Origin: Alphaproteobacteria bacterium
GTDB lineage: Bacteria; Pseudomonadota; Alphaproteobacteria; Oceanibaculales; Oceanibaculaceae
DNA: 64,000 nt
Direction: 5' to 3'
Assembly (NCBI GenBank): GCA_018823745.1
Contig: JAHJHR010000016.1
Coordinates: 1 to 64,000, forward strand
Part shown: positions 45,521-53,555 of the stretch, in pieces
Numbering within the stretch: position 1 is the stretch's first letter
How the letters are laid out: each line of letters opens with the position of its first letter
Notes under the pieces: generated by a model
Databases searched by the model: none
What the model saw: only the letters and a program-made list of their open reading frames with translations
What the model was told of the DNA's origin: nothing
Translations under genes and position numbers: made by a program

Positions 45521-46744
45521 ATGATGAACCGTAGAGCCTTTACCGGACTGGCGCTTGCCACCGGGCTTACCGCCGCCCTCGCCGGCACCGCCACCTTGGC
45601 GCCGGCGCTTGCCGCCGACAAGATCGTGCTGGGCGACATGAATTCCTATACCGGTTTTGCTTCCTTCACGATTCCCTACAAGCAGGGCTGGGAACTGGCG
45701 CTGGAGGAGATCAACGCCTCCGGCGGCATCCTCGGCCGCCAAGTGACGGTGGTCAGCCGTGATGACGGCGCCAAGCCGGCCGATGCGGTGACCGTGGCCA
45801 ACGAGCTGGTCAGCCGCGAGGGTGCGACCCTGCTGTTCGGCACGCTGCTGTCGCATGTCGGCCTTGCCGTCTCCGACTTCGCCAAGCAGAAGAAGGTGAT
45901 CTTCATCGCTGCCGAGCCGCTGTCCGACACCATCGCCTGGCAGAAGGGCAACCGCTACACCTTCCGCCTGCGTCCCGGCACCTATGTGCAGGCGGCGATG
46001 CTGGCCGAGGAAGCCGCCAAGCTGCCGGCCAAGCGCTGGGCGACCATCGCGCCGAACTATGAATACGGCCAGTCAGCGGTTGCCGCCTTCAAGGAATTGC
46101 TGAAGGCCAAGCGCCCCGATGTCGAATTCATTGCCGAGCAGTGGCCGGCGCTGGGCAAGCTGGATGCCGGTGCGGCCGTCCAGGCGCTGTCGGCGGCCAA
46201 TCCGGATGCGATCTACAACGTCACCTTCGGCCCCGATCTGCTGCGCTTCGTGCGCGAGGGCAAGGTGCGCGGGCTGTGGGAGAAGCGCCCCGTGGCCAGC
46301 ATGCTGAGCGGTGAGCCGGACTGGATCGACCCGATGAAGGACGAGGCACCGGAAGGCTGGCTGGTCACCGGCTATCCCTGGTATGCCATCGACACGCCGG
46401 AACACAACAAGTTCCGCGATGCCTTCCAGAAGAAGTTCAACGATTATCCGCGCCTCGGTTCCGTGGTCGGCTATGCCGCGCTCTATTCGGTGAAGGCGGC
46501 GATGGAAAAGGCCGGCACGACCGAGACCGAGAAGCTGGTGGATGCCTTCGCCGATCTGAAGCTGGGCACCCCGGTCGGGCCGATTGTCTACCGCGCGATC
46601 GACAACCAGACCACCATGGGCGCCTATGTCGGCACGCTGACCGTTAAGGACGGCATGCCGCGCATGGTCGACTGGCGCTTCGGCAAGGGCGAGGATTACC
46701 TGCCCTCCGACGAGGTCGTCAGGACGCTCCGCGCAAAAGACTGA
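45521..46744 (+). CDS. Branched-chain amino acid-type ABC transporter substrate-binding protein (LivK-like)
   Basis: 407 residues, Peripla_BP_6 fold. The N-terminus NRRAFTGLALATG looks like a twin-arginine export signal, with cleavage near PALAAD. Typical segments are GWELALEEINASGGILGRQV and LLFGTLLSHVGLAVSDFA. ATG codons at 45509, 45521 and 45524 are in frame; GGGGACG favours the latter two. The receptor family binds amino acids, amides, urea or aromatic acids. In this cluster it probably captures the heterocycle degraded by the upstream enzymes. Confidence 0.9.
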   Translation: MMNRRAFTGLALATGLTAALAGTATLAPALAADKIVLGDMNSYTGFASFTIPYKQGWELALEEINASGGILGRQVTVVSRDDGAKPADAVTVANELVSREGATLLFGTLLSHVGLAVSDFAKQKKVIFIAAEPLSDTIAWQKGNRYTFRLRPGTYVQAAMLAEEAAKLPAKRWATIAPNYEYGQSAVAAFKELLKAKRPDVEFIAEQWPALGKLDAGAAVQALSAANPDAIYNVTFGPDLLRFVREGKVRGLWEKRPVASMLSGEPDWIDPMKDEAPEGWLVTGYPWYAIDTPEHNKFRDAFQKKFNDYPRLGSVVGYAALYSVKAAMEKAGTTETEKLVDAFADLKLGTPVGPIVYRAIDNQTTMGAYVGTLTVKDGMPRMVDWRFGKGEDYLPSDEVVRTLRAKD

Positions 46745-46766
46745 GCCTCGGGCTCCCCCGCCCCGG

Positions 46767-46826
46767 CCCTGCCCCACAAGGGGGGAGGGAGCGCGCCTTA
46801 ACCCTCCCCCTTGAGGGGGGAGGGTT
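46767..46826. repeat. Two adjacent C/G-rich palindromes between receptor and permease genes
   Basis: CCCTGCCCC/GGGGGGAGGG around ACAA (46767-46789), then AACCCTCCCCC/GGGGGAGGGTT around TTGAG (46800-46826, perfect). The second has the look of a dispersed CCCTCCCC-type repeat. It may stabilise the receptor mRNA. The GTG start at 46836 lies just after it. Confidence 0.5.
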
Positions 46827-46835
46827 GGGGAGGGG

Positions 46836-48746
46836 GTGACCGCCGCACCGACCGCCGATAACGGAACCCCGCCCTTGGAATTCTTCCTCTCCCAGCTGCT
46901 GACCGGGCTTGCCAGCGCGTCCGCCCTGTTTCTCGTGGCGTGCGGCCTGACCATCATCTTCGGCGTCACGCGTATCGTGAATTTCGCCCATGGCAGCTTC
47001 TACATGCTGGGCGCCTATATCGCCTATTCGGCGATCACGGCGCTGGGCGGCGGCTTCTTCGGCTTCTGGGGCGGGGTGATTCTGGCCGCCCTGGCCGCCG
47101 GGCTGATCGGCGTGGCGATGGAAATGACCATCCTGCGCCGCATCTATCACGCGCCGGAGCTGTTCCAGCTGCTGGCGACCTTCGGCGTCGTGCTGATCGT
47201 GCAGGATGTCGCCCTCTATCTCTGGGGGCCGGAAGATCTGCTGGGGCCACGCGCGCCGGGGCTGACCGGGGCGGTGGCGATGGGCAGCCAGCGCATCCCG
47301 GAATACGACATTTTCCTCATCCTCTTCGCGCCGCTGGTGCTGGGCGTATTGTGGCTGCTGTTCCACCGCACCCGCTTCGGCATTCTGGTGCGCGCCGCAA
47401 CGCAGGACCGGCAGATGGTGGCGGCGCTCGGCGTGAACCAGAAATGGCTGCTGACCGGGGTGTTCTTCCTGGGGGCGGCGCTGGCCGGGCTGGGCGGGGC
47501 GATTCAGCTGCCCAAGGGCAATGCCGGGCTGACCATGGATCTGGGCATTATCGCCGAGGTCTTCGTCGTTACCGTGGTCGGCGGCATGGGATCGATCCTG
47601 GGCGCCTATCTGGCGGCCCTGCTGATCGCGCTGATCCGTGTCTTCGCAGTCGCCAATGCCGGCAGCAGCCTGCTCGGCATCCAGCTCTGGCAGGTCGAGC
47701 TGGTGCTGATCTTCGCCGTCATGGCGGTAGTGCTGGTGGTCCGGCCCTGGGGGTTGCTGGGCAAGCGCGAGACGCTGACCGGCCATCATGGCGCGGTGGA
47801 GCCGCCCTTGCTGGCCGCCCCGGCGGCGCTGAAATGGTTCGCTCTGGCGGTCCTCGCTCTGCTCGTCGCCCTGCCCGGCATGGCCGGCACCTACAGCCTG
47901 GTCATCGCCACCGAGATCCTGATCTTTGCGCTGTTCGCCGCCTCTTTGCATTTCCTGATGGGCGTGGGCGGCGTCATCTCCTTCGGCCATGCCGCCTATT
48001 TCGGGCTGGGGGCCTATGGGGCGGCGCTGATGGTGAAGCATTTCGCCTGGCCGATGGAGGCCGCCCTCTTCGCCGCCCCGCTGGGCGGGGCGCTGGGGGC
48101 GCTGATCTTCGGCTGGTTCTGCGTGCGCCTGTCGGGCGTCTACCTGGCCATGCTGACGCTGGCCTTCGCGCAGATCGCCTGGGCGGTGGCCTTCCAGTGG
48201 ATCGACGTGACCGGCGGCGATAACGGCATTCTCGGCATCTGGCCCTCCTCCTGGGCCGCGACGACACCGGCCTTCTACGGGCTGGTCCTTGTGGTGGTGA
48301 TCGTGATGCTGCTGGCGATCCGCCGCATCGCCTTCTCGCCCTTCGGCTATGCCCTGCGCGCCGGGCGTGATTCACCGCTCCGGGCCGATGCCATCGGCAT
48401 CGATGTGCGCCGCATGCGCTGGTTCGCCTTCACCCTGGCCGGCTTGTTCGCCGGCGTAGCGGGCGGGTTGTTCGCCTTCCTGAAGGGCAGCGTCTCGCCC
48501 GATCTGATGGGCATTCCTTTATCGGTCGATGCGCTGGTCATGGTGCTGCTGGGCGGCGTGCAGACTTTGGCCGGCCCGCTTGTCGGCGCGGTCACCTTCA
48601 CGGCGCTGAAGACCGAGCTGGTCAGCCTGACCAATTACTGGCGGCTGCTGCTGGGGCTGGTCATCGTCGGGCTGGTCATCGCCTTCCCGCAGGGCATTGC
48701 CGGCTTCGTGCGCGACCGCTTCATGGCGAAGGAGACAAGGGCATGA
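46836..48746 (+). CDS. Fused LivH-LivM ABC transporter permease
   Basis: 636 residues. Residues about 14-305 are a LivH permease (IFGVTRIVNFAHGSFYMLGAY, VGGMGSILGAYLAAL). A linker near 310-330 follows, then a LivM permease (MGVGGVISFGHAAYFGLGAYG, VSPDLMGIPLSVDALVMVLLGG). The two are usually separate genes; here one chain would supply both halves. GTG at 46836 is the longest start. TTG at 46875 gives MEFFLSQLLTGL, which matches LivH N-termini better and would leave the repeat fully non-coding. It overlaps livG by four bases. Confidence 0.9.
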   Translation: MTAAPTADNGTPPLEFFLSQLLTGLASASALFLVACGLTIIFGVTRIVNFAHGSFYMLGAYIAYSAITALGGGFFGFWGGVILAALAAGLIGVAMEMTILRRIYHAPELFQLLATFGVVLIVQDVALYLWGPEDLLGPRAPGLTGAVAMGSQRIPEYDIFLILFAPLVLGVLWLLFHRTRFGILVRAATQDRQMVAALGVNQKWLLTGVFFLGAALAGLGGAIQLPKGNAGLTMDLGIIAEVFVVTVVGGMGSILGAYLAALLIALIRVFAVANAGSSLLGIQLWQVELVLIFAVMAVVLVVRPWGLLGKRETLTGHHGAVEPPLLAAPAALKWFALAVLALLVALPGMAGTYSLVIATEILIFALFAASLHFLMGVGGVISFGHAAYFGLGAYGAALMVKHFAWPMEAALFAAPLGGALGALIFGWFCVRLSGVYLAMLTLAFAQIAWAVAFQWIDVTGGDNGILGIWPSSWAATTPAFYGLVLVVVIVMLLAIRRIAFSPFGYALRAGRDSPLRADAIGIDVRRMRWFAFTLAGLFAGVAGGLFAFLKGSVSPDLMGIPLSVDALVMVLLGGVQTLAGPLVGAVTFTALKTELVSLTNYWRLLLGLVIVGLVIAFPQGIAGFVRDRFMAKETRA

Positions 48747-49510
48747 GCGCGGTTCTCGAAGTCGCCGGCCTGTCGAAGTCCTTCGGCGGGGTGAAGGCGG
48801 TCAGCGATGTCTCCTTCAGCCTTGCCGCCGGGGAATTACTGGCGCTGATCGGCCCGAACGGGGCCGGCAAGACGACCTGCTTCAACATGCTGATGGGGCA
48901 GCTGCGCCCCGATACCGGGACCATAAAGCTGGCCGGTCGGGATATCGCCGGGCTGGCGCCGCGCCGCATCTGGCGGCTGGGCGTCGGGCGTACTTTCCAG
49001 ATCACTGCCACCTTCGCCTCGATGAGCGTGCGCGAGAATGTGCAGATGGCGCTGCTGTCGCATCACCGCCGCCTGCTGTCGCTGTTCGCCGATGCCGGCA
49101 GCCAGTATATCGACGACGCCATGGCGCTGCTGACCCTGGTCGGCATGGAGGCGCAGGCGGAGCGGCCCTGTGGCGTGCTGGCCTATGGCGATCTGAAGCG
49201 AGTCGAACTGGCCGTCGCGCTGGCCAACAACCCGAAACTGCTACTGATGGACGAGCCGACCGCCGGCATGGCCCCGCGCGAGCGCATCGCGCTGATGGAG
49301 CTGACCGCCCGCATCGTGAAGGAGCGCGGCATTTCCGTGCTGTTCACCGAGCATGACATGGATGTCGTCTTCGCCCATGCCGACCGCATCTTCGTGCTGA
49401 ATCGCGGCCGGCTTCTGGCCGAGGGCACGCCGCAGCAGGTGCGCGACAATGCGCTGGTGCAGGAAACCTATCTCGGCAGCGGCGCCATGTTCGCCGATGG
49501 GGGGCAATGA
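48743..49510 (+). CDS. livG: Branched-chain amino acid-type ABC transporter ATP-binding protein (LivG)
   Basis: A 255-residue ATPase. Walker A is GPNGAGKTT, the signature region LAYGDLKRVELAVAL replaces the LSGGQ type as often seen in LivG, and Walker B is LLLMDEPTAGM with a switch histidine in FTEHDMDVV. It overlaps the permease and livF genes by four bases each. It energises uptake with LivF. Confidence 0.93.
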   Translation: MSAVLEVAGLSKSFGGVKAVSDVSFSLAAGELLALIGPNGAGKTTCFNMLMGQLRPDTGTIKLAGRDIAGLAPRRIWRLGVGRTFQITATFASMSVRENVQMALLSHHRRLLSLFADAGSQYIDDAMALLTLVGMEAQAERPCGVLAYGDLKRVELAVALANNPKLLLMDEPTAGMAPRERIALMELTARIVKERGISVLFTEHDMDVVFAHADRIFVLNRGRLLAEGTPQQVRDNALVQETYLGSGAMFADGGQ

Positions 49511-50211
49511 TGCTGGTTGTCGAGGGTATCAGCGCCTATTACGGCCGCGCCCATATCCTGGCCGATGTCGGGTTGAGCGTGGCGCGCGGCGAGGTACTGG
49601 CGCTGCTGGGCCGCAACGGGGCCGGCAAGTCGACCACGCTGAAATCGATCATCGGGCTGGTGCCGCCCGCCGCCGGCAGCGTGCGCTTCGAGGAGCGCGA
49701 AATCGCCAGCCGTCCGTCTTATGAGATCGCACGGCTCGGCCTCGGCTATGTGCCGGAGGAACGGCGCATCTTCAGCGAGCTGACAGTGCTGGAAAATCTC
49801 GAGGTCGGCCGGCAGAAGCCGCGCCCCGGCGTGCCGGAATGGACGCCCGAGCGGCTGTTCGCGATTTTCCCGAACCTGGCCGAAATGCGCAACCGGCCCG
49901 GCGGCCAGATGAGCGGCGGCGAGCAGCAGATGCTGACCATCGCGCGCACGCTGATGGGCAACCCCTCCCTGGTGCTGCTCGACGAACCGTCCGAGGGCCT
50001 GGCGCCCAAGATCGTCGAGCAGATGGCCGAGACGCTGAAGGCGCTGAAGCAGGAGGGGCTGACGCTGATCCTGTCCGAACAGAATCTCCACTTCGCCCGG
50101 CTGGTCGCCGACCGGGCCACCATCATCGAAAAAGGCCGCATCCGCTTCACCGGCACCATGGCCGAGCTGATGGCCGATGATGATGCAAGGACGGCCTATC
50201 TGACGGTGTGA
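49507..50211 (+). CDS. livF: Branched-chain amino acid-type ABC transporter ATP-binding protein (LivF)
   Basis: A 234-residue ATPase with Walker A GRNGAGKST, the LivF-type GYVPEERRIFSELTV segment, signature MSGGEQQML and Walker B LVLLDEPSEGLAP. It ends the cluster that began at 38922. The region after its stop contains a palindromic repeat that may end the transcript. Confidence 0.94.
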   Translation: MMLVVEGISAYYGRAHILADVGLSVARGEVLALLGRNGAGKSTTLKSIIGLVPPAAGSVRFEEREIASRPSYEIARLGLGYVPEERRIFSELTVLENLEVGRQKPRPGVPEWTPERLFAIFPNLAEMRNRPGGQMSGGEQQMLTIARTLMGNPSLVLLDEPSEGLAPKIVEQMAETLKALKQEGLTLILSEQNLHFARLVADRATIIEKGRIRFTGTMAELMADDDARTAYLTV

Positions 50212-50228
50212 GGGGGGCGTACTTTGTT

Positions 50229-50287
50229 GCCGCTTTCTAAGACCGTCACCCTCGGGCTTGACCCGACTATGACGAAGAGAAAGTGGC
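50229..50287. repeat. Palindromic intergenic repeat between convergent genes
   Basis: The outer arms GCCGCTTTCT (50229-50238) and AGAAAGTGGC (50278-50287) pair with one mismatch. Inside, 50244-50265 is the exact inverted copy of 71-92. It lies between livF and the convergent glycosylase gene and could act as a two-way terminator. Confidence 0.55.
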
Positions 50288-50291
50288 CCCC

Positions 50292-50879
50292 CTACAACAG
50301 CGCCTGCACCCGCTGGCGCAGTTCCGGTACGACCTCGTCCAGGAACCAGGGGCGCTGGCGCAGCCAGTTGCGGTTGCGGGGGCTGGGGTGGGGCGTGGGC
50401 AGGAAATCCGGCAGATACTCGCGCCAGCGCGCCACCGTCTCGGACACGCTGGCGCCGCGACGGGGGCCAAGGTAATAGGCCTGGGCATAGGCACCGATCA
50501 GCACTGTCAGTTCGATGTTCGGCAACAGGGCCCGGACCTGCGCATGCCAGTGCGGTGCGCATTCCGGGCGGGGCGGAGAATCACCGCCGCGCACATCGCG
50601 GCCGGGATAGCAGAAGCCCATCGGCATGATGGCGATGCGGTTCTCGTCATAGAAGGTGGCGCTGTCGATGCCCAGCCAGTCGCGAAGCGTGTCGCCGCTG
50701 GGATCGTTGAACGGAATGCCGCTCTTGTGCACCTTCGTGCCCGGCGCCTGGCCAACCAGCATCACCCGCGCCGTGGCCGAGGCCCGCAGCACCGGCCGCG
50801 GGCCCAGCGGCAGATGCGCCGCGCACAGGCGGCAGCCCGATATCTCGGCCAGGAGAGCCTGTAAACTGTCCTCTACCAT
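50292..50879 (-). CDS. Uracil-DNA glycosylase family protein with likely 4Fe-4S cluster
   Basis: 195 residues. UDG-superfamily motif 1 is VGQAPG (42-47) and the late motif is PHPSPRN. Four cysteines, C16-X2-C19 and C90-X16-C107, match the Fe-S cluster pattern of family 4/5 glycosylases. The middle [14 protein letters not shown] is as in the bacterial members. It would remove uracil or a related base from DNA. ATG at 50879 overlaps the end of the sirtuin gene by seven bases, so the two are co-translated. Confidence 0.85.
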   Translation of the reverse strand: MVEDSLQALLAEISGCRLCAAHLPLGPRPVLRASATARVMLVGQAPGTKVHKSGIPFNDPSGDTLRDWLGIDSATFYDENRIAIMPMGFCYPGRDVRGGDSPPRPECAPHWHAQVRALLPNIELTVLIGAYAQAYYLGPRRGASVSETVARWREYLPDFLPTPHPSPRNRNWLRQRPWFLDEVVPELRQRVQALL

Positions 50880-51598
50880 CCCCTCGTCAGCACCCGCTCC
50901 ACAAAAGCCGGTACGATATCGGTCGCCGGACCGTGGATCGCCTCGTCGAAAGCACTGACCCCCAGGGAAGGTTCCAGGTTCAGCTCCACCGAATGGGCAT
51001 GGCCGTGCCGCCGTACCTCCTCGACGAAGCCAGCCGCCGGATAGACAGCGCCGGAGGTGCCGATGGAGATGAAGAGATCGCAGGCATCCAGCGCCGCATA
51101 AATCGCCTCCATGCCCAGCGGCATCTCGCCGAACCAGACGACATGCGGGCGCAGGCCGGCGACATGCCCGCAGGACGGGCAGGGCGTGCCGACGCTGGCA
51201 TCGCCGCGCCACTCCAGCACCACCTGGCAATGGCCGCAGCGCAGCTTCAGCAATTCGCCATGCATGTGCAGCACGGCGTGGCTGCCGGCGCGTTCGTGCA
51301 GATCGTCGATATTCTGGGTGACCAGCAGCAGCTCGCCCGGCCATTCGGCTTCCAGCCGGGCCAGCGCCACATGGGCGGCATTGGGCTGCACGGCAGGATC
51401 GGCCATCTGCCGGCGGCGGGCATTGTAGAAATCATGGACCCGCACCGGATTGCTGCGAAACGCCTGCGGCGTCGCCACATCCTCGATACGCACCGTGGCC
51501 CAGAGGCCATCGGCATCGCGGAAGGTGGACAGGCCGGATTCCTTGGAAATGCCGGCCCCGGTCAGAATCACGATCGATCGGCCGCTGCGGTCGTCCAT
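50873..51598 (-). CDS. cobB: NAD-dependent protein deacylase (sirtuin, CobB type)
   Basis: A 241-residue Sir2 family enzyme. NAD site [15 protein letters not shown] (14-28), [12 protein letters not shown] and catalytic His113 are present. The zinc cysteines are 121, 124, 140 and 143. Tyr58 and Arg61 (FYNAR) match the Tyr-X-X-Arg pair of SIRT5/CobB-type sirtuins that favour acidic acyl groups such as succinyl-lysine. Neighbouring ethylmalonyl-CoA genes generate several reactive dicarboxylic acyl-CoAs, which makes such an activity useful, though this is inference. Confidence 0.92.
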   Translation of the reverse strand: MDDRSGRSIVILTGAGISKESGLSTFRDADGLWATVRIEDVATPQAFRSNPVRVHDFYNARRRQMADPAVQPNAAHVALARLEAEWPGELLLVTQNIDDLHERAGSHAVLHMHGELLKLRCGHCQVVLEWRGDASVGTPCPSCGHVAGLRPHVVWFGEMPLGMEAIYAALDACDLFISIGTSGAVYPAAGFVEEVRRHGHAHSVELNLEPSLGVSAFDEAIHGPATDIVPAFVERVLTRGW

Positions 51599-51692
51599 GA
51601 TTCCCCCCTCGCCTTTTTATATGCCCAGACGATTCAGCCCGTCGCATCATGCCGTTACAGGCTGGCGGGGGAAAGCAAAGATACGCGGCCGC

Positions 51693-53399
51693 CTAGTTGC
51701 GGCCTTCCAGCTTGCGCGACAGCAACCCGCGCCCGACGACATGGGCCTGAATCTCGGCCGCGCCCTCGAAGATGTTCAGGATGCGGGCATCGCACAGCAC
51801 CCGGCTGATCGGATATTCATGGGCATAGCCATTGCCGCCATGCACCTGCAGCGCATTGTCAGCATTCGACCAGGCGACGCGGGCGGCCAGCAGCTTGGCC
51901 ATGCCGGCCTCGATGTCGCAGCGCCGGTCGCTGTCCTTCTCGCGCGCGGCGAAATAGGTCAGTTGCCGGGCGATCATGGTTTCCACCGCCATCCAGGCCA
52001 GCTTGCCGAAGACGCGCGGGAAGGCATAGATCGGCCGGCCGAATTGCTGGCGCTCGCGGGCATAGGCGAGGCCCAGCTCCAGCGCGTTCTGCGCCACGCC
52101 GACGGCGCGCGCGGCGGTCTGGATGCGGGCACTCTCGAAGGTCGCCATCAGCTGCTTGAAGCCCTGGCCCTCGATACCACCCAGCAGATTCTCCGCCTTC
52201 ACCTGGAAGCCGTCGAAGCCCAGCTCGTATTCCTTCATGCCGCGATAGCCCAGCACATGGATCTCGCCGCCGGTCATGCCCTCGGCCGGGAAGGGGTTCT
52301 CTTCCGTGCCGCGCGGCTTTTCCGCCAGGAACATCGATAGACCCTTATAGCCGCTGTCCGGCGAACCGGTACGGGCCAGGATGGTCATCATGTCAGTGCG
52401 GGCGGCATGGGTGATCCAGGTCTTGTTGCCCTGGATGCTATAGGCGTCGCCGTCACGGACCGCGCGGGTGCGCAAGGAGGCGAGGTCGGAGCCGGTATTC
52501 GGCTCGGTGAACACGGCGGTCGGCAGGATTTCGCCGCTGGCCAGCTTCGGCAGCCAGTGTTCCTTCTGCTGCGGCGTGCCGCCCAGACGGATCAGCTCGC
52601 CGGCAATCTCCGAGCGGGTACCCAGCGAGCCGACGCCGATATAGGCGCGGGATAATTCCTCGGTCACCACGCACATCGCCATCTTGCCGAGGCCGAGGCC
52701 GCCATTCTCCTCCGGAATGGTCAGGCCGAACACGCCCAGCTCGGCCATCTGCTCGACCACCGCGATGGGGATCAGTTCATCCTTCAGATGCCACTCATGG
52801 GCATGCGGCGTCACCTGCTCCGCGCCGAAGCGGCGGAACTGGTCGCGCATCATCTCCAGCATCTCATCATCGAAGCCCAGCGCGCCGAAATCGCCGCTCG
52901 ACAGACCGTCTTCCATCAGCTCGGCCAGGCGCAGGCGGGTGGCATTGGTGGTGCCCGCCGCAATCAGCGCCTCGACCTCGGCGGTATGGAAGGCCGTGAC
53001 CTCGGCCGCCGCGACACCAAAATCGCGGGGCCGCACGATCTCGACCTGCGAGATGGCGATCCCGCCCTCGATCTGCGCCAGATATTCGCCGAAGGCCGCC
53101 TGCAGGATCAGCGCCTCGAATTCGCGCAAGGCCCCCTGCGCCTCCAGCCTTTCGGCCCAGCCCAGCATCTGGCGCAGCGCTTCCGTATAGGTCGCCAGCC
53201 AGGAGACGCCATGCACTGCCAGCTGCTCCTGATCCAGCAGGGCGCTGCTGATCCGGCCATCCTGCGCCACCCGTGCGGCAACGCTGCGCATCGCACCGTC
53301 AGTCAGGCGGTCGGCGGCCTCCACCGCCATCCGGCAGGTCGGCAGCAGATCGGCGAGAAGGAGATTGGCGGTTTCGGTCTTCGGCGCGGCGGCGGACAT
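51693..53399 (-). CDS. mcd: (2S)-methylsuccinyl-CoA dehydrogenase
   Basis: 568 residues, longer than ordinary acyl-CoA dehydrogenases because of a roughly 160-residue helical N-terminal extension, as in methylsuccinyl-CoA dehydrogenase of the ethylmalonyl-CoA pathway. FAD/acyl-CoA segments are FTEPNTGSDLASLRTRA, KTWITHAARTD, ERQQFGRPIYAF and QVHGGNGYAHEYPISR. It oxidises methylsuccinyl-CoA to mesaconyl-CoA. The assignment is strengthened by ccr directly upstream on the same strand and ecm beyond it. The start at 53399 (MSAAAPKTE) is preferred over an extension of 15 codons. Confidence 0.9.
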   Translation of the reverse strand: MSAAAPKTETANLLLADLLPTCRMAVEAADRLTDGAMRSVAARVAQDGRISSALLDQEQLAVHGVSWLATYTEALRQMLGWAERLEAQGALREFEALILQAAFGEYLAQIEGGIAISQVEIVRPRDFGVAAAEVTAFHTAEVEALIAAGTTNATRLRLAELMEDGLSSGDFGALGFDDEMLEMMRDQFRRFGAEQVTPHAHEWHLKDELIPIAVVEQMAELGVFGLTIPEENGGLGLGKMAMCVVTEELSRAYIGVGSLGTRSEIAGELIRLGGTPQQKEHWLPKLASGEILPTAVFTEPNTGSDLASLRTRAVRDGDAYSIQGNKTWITHAARTDMMTILARTGSPDSGYKGLSMFLAEKPRGTEENPFPAEGMTGGEIHVLGYRGMKEYELGFDGFQVKAENLLGGIEGQGFKQLMATFESARIQTAARAVGVAQNALELGLAYARERQQFGRPIYAFPRVFGKLAWMAVETMIARQLTYFAAREKDSDRRCDIEAGMAKLLAARVAWSNADNALQVHGGNGYAHEYPISRVLCDARILNIFEGAAEIQAHVVGRGLLSRKLEGRN

Positions 53400-53555
53400 G
53401 GCATTCGCAGTCGTTGGGAGTGGGATGGCTACTACATGGCACAAATCGCCCGGTTTGCCAGCCCCTCACCGGCGCCGGGCGGCTGTGCGTATGCGCCTGA
53501 CCGTACCGAGATAGACTGAGAAAAGGGGGCATTCTGCCCCAAGCTCTGTTGGCCG

